From positions 79,628-143,627 of the forward strand of contig JAJFHD010000015.1 of the NCBI GenBank assembly GCA_021775805.1: a stretch of DNA of 64,000 bases, in the 5' to 3' direction. Shown piece after piece: positions 58,183 to 64,000 of the stretch (its first letter is position 1; each line of letters starts with the position of its first letter). The notes beneath the pieces were generated by a model. That model was not told the origin of the DNA. It saw nothing but the letters and a program-made list of their open reading frames with translations, and did not search any database. Source of the DNA: Alphaproteobacteria bacterium. GTDB lineage: Bacteria > Pseudomonadota > Alphaproteobacteria > Rhizobiales > JAJFHC01. Both the position numbers and the translations under genes were made by a program.

Positions 58183-59385
58183 TCAGACGTCGACTTCTAC
58201 GAGTTGGCGAGGATAGTTGGTCAGCACTTCACAACCATTTTCGGTGACACGAATACTGTCGCTAATGGCCATCCCATAGCCCTTACGGAACATGGTCGGG
58301 ATAACGTGGAACGTCATATTTGGCTGCAGCACCATTGGATCATCAGCACGCAACGAATAGATGTGCCCTTCTGCCCAATTGGGTGGAAAGCCAATGCCAA
58401 TGCCATAGGCTGTTCTACTCTTGAAATAGTGCCCCAGGCCACGCTTCTCCACCTTGCTGCGGCAGGCGAAATCCACTTCGCCTGACGTCACCCCGGGACG
58501 GATGGTTTCTACTGCCGTTTCCAGAATTTCAATCAGGGCGTCTGCTGTGGCTTTCTGTTCATCAGTTGCTTTTCCAACCACTGCTGATCTCGACATCATG
58601 GCGTGATATCGATCAACACAACCCGCACCTTCCAAAAGAACGACATCGCCCTTTTTGATAGTGTTGCGTTTCCACAAGGCGAAACAAAGCTCACTGCGCG
58701 GACCGGCGACGACCATCGGTGGATGACCAATATATTCACTCCCGGCGGCAATCGATCCTTGATATAGAGCGGCCGCGAGGTCGTTGTCAGTTTTGCCCGG
58801 AGCGATGGTGTTCAATGCCGCATCTATACCGGTTTCCACCGCGAGCGCTGCAACACGCATCCTGTCGAGTTCTTCGTTGGATTTCACCATTCGATTGGCT
58901 TCAATCACCCCAACAAACGGAGTGAACCTGCTGCCTGTCCGTTCAGCGAGACTGGTGTAGTCATGAACATTTAAATATCGGCTGGTGGTTTCAATGCCAA
59001 ATTGTCCTTGAGATGACAGGCCCAGAAGAAAGTGCTCCAACACGTCGATATGGTCTTGTGTGTCAAAGACAGAAACCACGTCGGCAATTGTCGGCAAAGC
59101 CATCGCCATGTCTCTGTTAACGACCCGCGTCACAATGATGGGCTTGCCAGATGCTGGCACATACATCGCCTGAAACGTGAAGTACCCAATCGTTTGATAA
59201 CCGGTTAGCCAGAACATATTCTCAGGGTCGAACAACACCGCGCCGGCAATTCCGCGCGCCTGTATTTCGGTTTGGATGAAGTCAAGTCGCCGGGAGTAGA
59301 CGGTTTCAGAAAACGCCAGTTCGCCGGACCAGATTTCTCGGCCAGTGCTTAGAATTTTCAATTGACTGTCTGTCAGTTCCAACAT
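58183..59385 (-). CDS. M24 (pita-bread fold) hydrolase, ectoine hydrolase/creatinase-like
   Basis: 400 residues with a creatinase/aminopeptidase P layout. At the position of the first metal Asp it has LLEGAGCVDRYHAMMSRS, the E-x-G-C-x-x-RYH pattern of metal-independent creatinase and ectoine hydrolase (DoeA/EutD). SRTAYGIGIGFPPNWAEGHIYSLR and LQPNMTFHVIPTMF also match the DoeA-type C-terminal motifs. Such enzymes open a cyclic amidine or cleave an amidino bond without metal. The start at 59385 (MLELTDSQLK) is family-like; upstream starts add hydrophobic residues. First gene of the TRAP operon and divergent from the LysR gene. Confidence 0.83.
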   Translation of the reverse strand: MLELTDSQLKILSTGREIWSGELAFSETVYSRRLDFIQTEIQARGIAGAVLFDPENMFWLTGYQTIGYFTFQAMYVPASGKPIIVTRVVNRDMAMALPTIADVVSVFDTQDHIDVLEHFLLGLSSQGQFGIETTSRYLNVHDYTSLAERTGSRFTPFVGVIEANRMVKSNEELDRMRVAALAVETGIDAALNTIAPGKTDNDLAAALYQGSIAAGSEYIGHPPMVVAGPRSELCFALWKRNTIKKGDVVLLEGAGCVDRYHAMMSRSAVVGKATDEQKATADALIEILETAVETIRPGVTSGEVDFACRSKVEKRGLGHYFKSRTAYGIGIGFPPNWAEGHIYSLRADDPMVLQPNMTFHVIPTMFRKGYGMAISDSIRVTENGCEVLTNYPRQLVEVDV

Positions 59386-59460
59386 GCGCAAGCCACTACC
59401 TGAAAGTGCGGTCTTCGCGAGACTATGCATCGAAACATGGTATAGAGAAAAATACATATT

Positions 59461-59479
59461 TTTTCGCCTAGAGGCAAAA
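59461..59479. promoter_or_regulatory. Near-palindromic candidate LysR operator
   Basis: TTTTCGCCTAGAGGCAAAA is a near-palindrome, with arms TTTT(c)GCCT and AGGCAAAA. It lies directly upstream of the LysR gene's ribosome site, in the 106 bp gap between the divergent M24 operon and lysR. LysR proteins usually bind such T-N11-A-type dyads between divergent genes. Confidence 0.4.
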
Positions 59480-59491
59480 AAAGGAATACTT

Positions 59492-60409
59492 ATGAACATT
59501 CGTCAGATCGAAATTTTCAAAGCTATTATGGAAAGCGGCACCGTTACCCAGGCCGCGAGCAACCTGAAAATCTCGCAACCGTCGGTTTCCAAACATCTAA
59601 AGCTGTTGGAGCACACCCTTGGCTTTGCCTTGTTTGAACGCAGCGGCAACAAGCTGATCGCAACGCTTGAAGGGCATGCCCTGTTCGACCAGGTAGGGCG
59701 AGTTTATACAGGGCTCAGTTTCCTGAGCAGCTTTGCAGATGACCTGCGAAACAATCAGCATGGCGAGCTTTCGATTGCTGCTATGCCTCTCATTGCACAA
59801 AAATGGCTGCCTCGTTGCATTGCCGAGTTCATAGCGATGCATCGCAAAGTATCGTTTTCACTCCCGGTCCGCAGTACCGATTGGATTGCGCCAGCCGTCG
59901 CTGCCCGAAGAGTTCATTTCGGAATTGGGCTAAAACCCAGTGACACCAGTTTCGGGGTCAAAATTACTCCCCTGATGAAACTTCCCTTTGTCTGCGTGAT
60001 GCCCAAATCCCATCCGTTGGCTGAGCACAAAGCCGTTCAACTCGATTCAATACGCGGCCATGGTCTGATTTCGTTGCACAGTTTTGAAGGTCAACCGCTG
60101 ATCTTTGAAACACTGGCAAGAGACTTCAAGTCTGGAGAAAAAAGAACCATCGAGACATTTGCTGCAAACGTTGCCTGTGAGTTGGTTCAACAAGGCGCAG
60201 GAGTTGCCCTGGTGGATTTGTTAACAGCAAGAGATAGTTTAGGCGATACACTGGTCTTCAGACCCTTCTTCCCAAGAACAGCCATGGAAATATGCATCAT
60301 GACGCCGGAGCATTGGCCACTGTCCCGGCTCGCAACAGAATTGATGCATGAAATAATTGAACAAGCTCGCGAAACGGAGAACGCATTAACTAAACTCATT
60401 CCAAGTTGA
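59492..60409 (+). CDS. LysR family transcriptional regulator
   Basis: 305 residues. An N-terminal winged helix (MNIRQIEIFKAIMESGTVTQAASNLKISQPSVSKHLKLLEHTLGFALFERSGNKL) is followed by a periplasmic-binding-like effector domain (about 90-300). The start at 59492 has AAGGAATACTT in front. Divergent from the M24-TRAP-saccharopine-dehydrogenase-like operon, which it probably regulates in response to the transported compound. Its stop lies within an imperfect hairpin. Confidence 0.92.
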   Translation: MNIRQIEIFKAIMESGTVTQAASNLKISQPSVSKHLKLLEHTLGFALFERSGNKLIATLEGHALFDQVGRVYTGLSFLSSFADDLRNNQHGELSIAAMPLIAQKWLPRCIAEFIAMHRKVSFSLPVRSTDWIAPAVAARRVHFGIGLKPSDTSFGVKITPLMKLPFVCVMPKSHPLAEHKAVQLDSIRGHGLISLHSFEGQPLIFETLARDFKSGEKRTIETFAANVACELVQQGAGVALVDLLTARDSLGDTLVFRPFFPRTAMEICIMTPEHWPLSRLATELMHEIIEQARETENALTKLIPS

Positions 60410-60453
60410 CCTCGTATGATCGTGCTGTGACTAAGACGAGGTTGAACTTGGAA
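60399..60453. repeat. Imperfect 17/18 bp inverted repeat over the LysR stop codon
   Basis: The arm at 60399-60415 and the arm at 60436-60453 are near-perfect inverse complements around a 20-base loop. The left arm includes the last codons and stop of the LysR gene. No T-run follows, so it is an atypical terminator or a processing/stability hairpin. Confidence 0.6.
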
Positions 60454-60720
60454 ATGTCTGCTTTGATGCGTGGTATCCGAATATTTTTGTAGTCGGTGAA
60501 TAGCTGAAAATGACGATCATCTTGTTCTTGAACAATACAATTTGCGACGCATTCTCCGAGTCTGCAAAGGGCTCCAACCGGTCATTGCTGCTTTCAGATT
60601 AATGGCTACTGACTCTAGAAGGTTATGGAGAATCAGTGAGACTTTGGAGTGCGCCGGATCAGAGTCCTGAACAGACCGAACAATTCGCGTGACCGGTATT
60701 GCCGGCTCTTGTTGAACCGG
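60410..60720. other. Intergenic region between LysR and the ferredoxin-like gene
   Basis: 311 bp between two convergent stops. Apart from the inverted repeat at its left end I see no gene or RNA. The left two thirds are AT-rich. Confidence 0.5.
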
Positions 60721-61416
60721 TCACGATCTTGGCCGCGCGCGCTCAAATGCTTGCATGTGAAATGCCGCCTGGCCCGGGGCATAGCCTTGTGTGCCGACCG
60801 GACAGGCGCGCCTGGCGCGGCAACCTTGCGCCATGCAGTCGCCGCCCGCAGTTGTTCGGATGTGGGCGACACACACCGGCACATCGTAGCTTTGCCCATC
60901 GAAGGCGCCGACCGGGCATGTGGACAGGCAGGGTCTGTCCTCACAGGTCTCGCAGGGACTTTCCGCATCCGGTCGCTGGGGCAATTCGAGCATCTCTGTA
61001 AACAACAGCGCCGCGCGGTAGGCATGCCACAGCCCGAACGCCGGGTGGATCAAAATGCCCAGTGGTGACGTGAACACGGTATCGCCGCGCATGGCCCACG
61101 CCTGGAACGGAAAATAGGGCGGCCCGTCGGAAGGATAGACGGCCTGCGCACCTTGGGCCTCTGCAATCTCGTCCACGTGGTGTTTGGTCCAGCGGTCCAG
61201 CGGGTCGGGAAAGTCCGCCGCATGTGGCGCAAACACATCCCACAAAGCGCCGCCGGCATTGCCCACAAGCAATACCGTGGAGACATCGTCAGGAAGTGCT
61301 GCGTCCTGATCGGTGTCCCGGTCCACACGAAACCCGCCGCGAACCAGCATGCCGATCTCGGCGAGGTGTTCCTCAAGGGACCGTGGCATGGGAACTGTAT
61401 CGATAGTAGTGCTCAT
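60721..61416 (-). CDS. 4Fe-4S ferredoxin-like protein related to QueG
   Basis: 231 residues. The C-terminal part (about 160-215) has two ferredoxin-type cysteine clusters: CETCEDRPCLSTCPVGAF, and later a set including GDCMAQGCRARRACPVG. The N-terminal 150 residues (LLVGNAGGALWDVFAPH, TKHHVDEIAEAQGAQAVYPSDGPPYFPFQAWAMRGD) resemble the substrate-binding domain of epoxyqueuosine reductase-like proteins. It lacks the full QueG length and corrinoid pocket signature, so it is probably a related iron-sulfur oxidoreductase. The start at 61416 (MSTTIDTVPM) is preferred over one nine codons upstream. Convergent with the LysR gene at 59.5-60.4 kb. Confidence 0.78.
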   Translation of the reverse strand: MSTTIDTVPMPRSLEEHLAEIGMLVRGGFRVDRDTDQDAALPDDVSTVLLVGNAGGALWDVFAPHAADFPDPLDRWTKHHVDEIAEAQGAQAVYPSDGPPYFPFQAWAMRGDTVFTSPLGILIHPAFGLWHAYRAALLFTEMLELPQRPDAESPCETCEDRPCLSTCPVGAFDGQSYDVPVCVAHIRTTAGGDCMAQGCRARRACPVGTQGYAPGQAAFHMQAFERARPRS

Positions 61417-61497
61417 GACTTGATGATAGGTGCAGCGCTCCACGCGGTATGCCTGTCCGCGACCGCTTTGAGACGAAAAGTGACACGGGGCCAGATT

Positions 61498-62424
61498 TCA
61501 AGGCGTGACATCGACCTCCGGACGCGACGCGCGCGCCTCTTCAAGCAACCACTCGCGGAAGGCTGAAATCTTGCGCTGCTCGGCACTGCCTTTCGCGCTC
61601 AGCAGGTAATAGGAGAAACTCAGTGGCGTGCTGAGGCTTGGATCGAACGGACGCACGAGACGGCCGGCGGCGAGGTCGTCCGCCACCAGCATGTCACCGA
61701 CCAGGGCAACACCGTGGCCATCGAGTGCTGCCTGCACGGCCATGGTCTCCATGGTGAAGTGCGGCCCGCGGGTCGGATCGACGTCGTGCAGGCCGGCTGC
61801 CAGCAGCCACATGCGCCAGCTCGCTTCGGCGTCCTTCCAGTCGATGTGCAGCAGCGTGTGGTGGCGCAAATCTTCGGGCTGGCGCAGTGGGTGCTGTCCG
61901 CTCAGGAGCGCCGGGCTGCAGACCGGGGTGTTGACCTGGTTGAACAGGAAGTCGACCCGCACCCCGTTATAGCCGCCGGCACCGTAGCGCACTGCCACGT
62001 CGGCGTCGTCGCGCACCAGGTCGACCAGACGGTCGGTGCCGTCGATGCGGATCTCGATGTCCCGGTGCCGGCTGCGAAATCGCTCGAGCCGGGGCACCAG
62101 CCACATGGCGCCGAACGAGGGGCTGACGCTGATGGTCAGCATCCCGCTCTCGCAATGGGCGCGCATCTGCTCGACTCCCTGGGCCAGCTTGTCGAGACCC
62201 TGGCTCAGGGCCGGCAGGGCTGCCTGGCCGGCATCTGTAAGGCGCAATGCCCTGGTCAGGCGGCGGAACAGGGGTACCCCGAGCGATTCTTCAAGCGCCT
62301 TGACCTGATGGCTGATCGCCGCCGGCGTGACATTCAGTTCGGCCGCGGCCTTGGTGAAGCTGAGGTGCCGGCCGGCCGATTCGAAGGCCCTGAGGGCGTT
62401 AAGGGGAGGGAGCGGTCGGGTCAT
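61498..62424 (-). CDS. LysR family transcriptional regulator (GcvA-like)
   Basis: 308 residues beginning TRPLPPLNALRAFESAGRHLSFTKAAAELNVTPAAISHQVKALEESLGVPLFRRLTRALRLT, the GcvA/AmpR-type winged helix, followed by an effector domain (about 90-300) with DADVAVRYGAGGYNGVRVDFLF. Such regulators often control glycine-cleavage or beta-lactamase genes, but neither is present. The nearest candidates are the ferredoxin-like gene downstream and the divergent DUF1127-EamA pair. Confidence 0.92.
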   Translation of the reverse strand: MTRPLPPLNALRAFESAGRHLSFTKAAAELNVTPAAISHQVKALEESLGVPLFRRLTRALRLTDAGQAALPALSQGLDKLAQGVEQMRAHCESGMLTISVSPSFGAMWLVPRLERFRSRHRDIEIRIDGTDRLVDLVRDDADVAVRYGAGGYNGVRVDFLFNQVNTPVCSPALLSGQHPLRQPEDLRHHTLLHIDWKDAEASWRMWLLAAGLHDVDPTRGPHFTMETMAVQAALDGHGVALVGDMLVADDLAAGRLVRPFDPSLSTPLSFSYYLLSAKGSAEQRKISAFREWLLEEARASRPEVDVTP

Positions 62425-62607
62425 TGCTTATGTTTAAGTTTTTCTCATGTATAAGTCGAGAATTATTCGTTTGTGGATAGCTCCTTGCTTACATATCTTA
62501 ATACAAATCAAGGCCAATCTGCAACAATCCCGGTGGGCTTATAGACCAATTAATCTTGACTATAACCTGCTGGTTGATGGTCAAACCTGACTCCAAAGGA
62601 GGACACC

Positions 62608-62901
62608 ATGAACGCCCCTTTCAAGCATCCCGCAATCCACAGCAACTTCCTGCCAACCCACCTCGACCATCTGGATTGGTCGGACCAACAGCCCGGTGAA
62701 ACCCGAAAACCCGGCACCTTTCGTTCGATCGATCTTCTGCTATTGTTGATTCGGCAGAGTGTCAGTTGGATAGCCCGTAGGCACCGGCGGCACACCGCGG
62801 TCCAAGCGTTGAACGACCACTACTTGAAGGATATTGGGCTGGATCGAGATCAGATCCTATCGTCGGTCGAGAAGGCTGAGGTCGCTGGCAAACCTGCATG
62901 A
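62608..62901 (+). CDS. DUF1127 domain protein
   Basis: 97 residues. The C-terminal half contains the DUF1127 (YjiS-like) core: RRHRRHTAVQALNDHYLKDIGLDRDQI, about 40 residues with the typical RxxL...LxDIGL pattern. The N-terminal part has no recognised domain. AAAGGAGGACACC before the ATG is a strong ribosome site. Short DUF1127 proteins occur widely in alphaproteobacteria and have been tied to RNA binding and phosphate or stress responses. Its stop overlaps the EamA start by 4 bp (ATGA). Confidence 0.85.
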   Translation: MNAPFKHPAIHSNFLPTHLDHLDWSDQQPGETRKPGTFRSIDLLLLLIRQSVSWIARRHRRHTAVQALNDHYLKDIGLDRDQILSSVEKAEVAGKPA

Positions 62902-63746
62902 ACCGCAAGAATCAACCTGAATATTACATCGGCGTCGTTCTTGTTGTGGCTGCTGCCGTGACGTACAGCACTGCAGGCTTGTTCACCAAGGGTGTCGAAG
63001 CCGGGGCCTGGGATGTGATTTTCTGGAGGGGATTTTTTGCCGCTGCATTAACAACAGCCTGGACCATAAACAGAGGGACATTTCGCCCGAATTTCTTTGC
63101 CATGGGGTACAGCGGCTGGGCGGTTGCGGTGGTCGGGGCCTTGGGGACCGCGGCGTTCATCCCGGCATTCAAATTGACGACCATCGCCAATGTGTCACTT
63201 ATCTATGCCGTTGCTCCCTTAATCGCCGCTCTGCTCGCGTGGTTCTTCATTGGAGAAAAAGTATCGGTACGGATGATTGCAGGTTGTGTTGGGGCATTGT
63301 TGGGTGTCGCGATAATTGGAGTAGGTTCGCTTGGTCAAGTCAGTTTCTACGGCGATCTACTGGCTTTGTGGATGACCATCGCCATGGCGTCGATCATGGT
63401 CATCTACCGAAAATATCCGGAGACGCCAGGGGCCGGTCCCGCGGCAATGCAATCGGTTCTTTTGCTGCCCGTCGCAGCGGTTTTCGGTAACCCAATTAAT
63501 GTCGAACGCACGGAAGTCTACATTCTTGCAGCATTTGGACTGTTGTTTGCCATTGCATCGGTCACCTTGGCGGAAGGTGCAAAACGGGTTCCCTCTGGCC
63601 AGACCGCTCTTATAAGCGCCCTGGAGACGCCTCTTGCTCCGGTTTTCGCATTCCTGGTGTTTACGGAAATTCCGAACACCGCGACGTTTCTTGGCGGTTC
63701 GATAGTCCTCATTGCAGTGCTCATCACGATAAGAACCGAATCTTGA
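62898..63746 (+). CDS. EamA/DMT family transporter
   Basis: 282 residues with ten predicted membrane helices in two repeated EamA domains (about 10-140 and 150-280). The motifs TYSTAGLFTKGVEAGAWDVIFWRG and SALETPLAPVFAFLVFTEIP are typical. Family members export amino acids or other small metabolites. The start overlaps the DUF1127 stop by 4 bp, an unusual pairing that suggests coupled translation. The LysR gene upstream and divergent may regulate both. Confidence 0.9.
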   Translation: MNRKNQPEYYIGVVLVVAAAVTYSTAGLFTKGVEAGAWDVIFWRGFFAAALTTAWTINRGTFRPNFFAMGYSGWAVAVVGALGTAAFIPAFKLTTIANVSLIYAVAPLIAALLAWFFIGEKVSVRMIAGCVGALLGVAIIGVGSLGQVSFYGDLLALWMTIAMASIMVIYRKYPETPGAGPAAMQSVLLLPVAAVFGNPINVERTEVYILAAFGLLFAIASVTLAEGAKRVPSGQTALISALETPLAPVFAFLVFTEIPNTATFLGGSIVLIAVLITIRTES

Positions 63747-64000
63747 TTGGTTGTACCCGTTAACCCAACCCGCATCACCGCCAACTTTTCACAACCGCAG
63801 TCTTGACCACAAAGCGATTCCCGCGCATTGTCCGCGCCGATGAATACGAACCGGCATATACTTCGCATTATCACTTGCGACATTATTATCTGCAGTTAGC
63901 TGAAATCGCTGGCCGGCAGCCGTTCCCCTTTGCACATCAGAAATCAGGACGATCCGCCGGCCCCAAGGCAGGGGAAGACTTGTGAGTTTACGACTCTACA
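63747..64000. other. Right end of the window, no gene seen
   Basis: 254 bp with no recognisable coding sequence. A TTG-started frame from 63803 to 63985 has no ribosome site or family-like sequence. Confidence 0.45.

Noticed and set aside
61498..62424. Assigning the second LysR as GcvA
   Set aside because: Only the general GcvA/AmpR-type N-terminus is visible and no glycine-cleavage genes are near, so only the family call is kept.
1..64000. CRISPR array or tRNA/rRNA genes
   Set aside because: I saw no regularly spaced direct repeats and no cloverleaf-like or rRNA-like sequence, although by-eye screening could miss a lone tRNA.

Overview
The window looks like chromosomal DNA of a high-GC alphaproteobacterium, probably a marine or soil member of the Rhodospirillales/Hyphomicrobiales breadth. 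The case rests on gene content and order: rpiA, a DUF2059 gene and gor in a row; a class II DAHP synthase near a glutamine-dependent NAD synthetase; a malic enzyme fused to a phosphotransacetylase-like domain; and TTT and TRAP solute transporters. I see no tRNA, rRNA, CRISPR array or intact transposase. All calls come from reading motifs and translations, with no database search.

Layout. 0-4.5 kb: a truncated DUF2817 metallopeptidase-like gene facing gabD-rpiA-DUF2059-gor. 4.5-8.6 kb: a long inverted repeat, an HpcH/HpaI aldolase, a 43-codon remnant, an Ldh-family dehydrogenase and panB-panC. 8.7-14.2 kb: a LeuB-like dehydrogenase coupled to a gamma-butyrobetaine-hydroxylase-like oxygenase, a GST, a GCS2 carboxylate-amine ligase and a methyltransferase. 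14.2-19.7 kb: a rearranged block in which a small membrane protein, a DUF1989 gene and a class II glutamine amidotransferase exist in whole and broken copies around an unrelated membrane-protein gene. 20-31 kb: mostly housekeeping genes (DAHP synthase, NAD synthetase, a TMA-dehydrogenase-like flavoprotein, an unusual signal peptidase I, malic enzyme) plus small exported proteins, then an RraA-like protein. 31.6-36.4 kb: a tctCBA transporter with a VOC protein and a class III cyclase.

36.5-49.4 kb is the most accessory part. It holds a decayed caspase, a three-gene cobalt-type nitrile hydratase operon, an AT-rich orphan methyltransferase, and a divergent XRE-cupin regulator beside an aminotransferase and a P5C-reductase-like gene. 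It ends in a scar region where an RHS fragment, a 945-residue caspase-Sel1 membrane protein and a broken nucleotide cyclase sit among three copies of the 15-20 bp sequence TTACGGTGACAGTTTACTTA. 49.5-53.7 kb is a tightly overlapping operon of a fatty-acid-hydroxylase-like membrane protein, a GH3 acyl-acid amido synthetase and an enolase-superfamily enzyme, which could form an undescribed modified N-acyl amino acid pathway. 54.2-60.4 kb is a TRAP transporter operon with an ectoine-hydrolase-like M24 protein and a saccharopine-dehydrogenase-like protein under a divergent LysR regulator. 60.7-63.7 kb holds a QueG-like ferredoxin, a second LysR, and a DUF1127 gene overlapping an EamA transporter.

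The best candidates for something undescribed are the hydroxylase-GH3-enolase operon, the composite caspase and its repeat-bounded scar region, the variant ectoine-hydrolase/TRAP cluster, and the DUF1989/glutamine-amidotransferase duplication.
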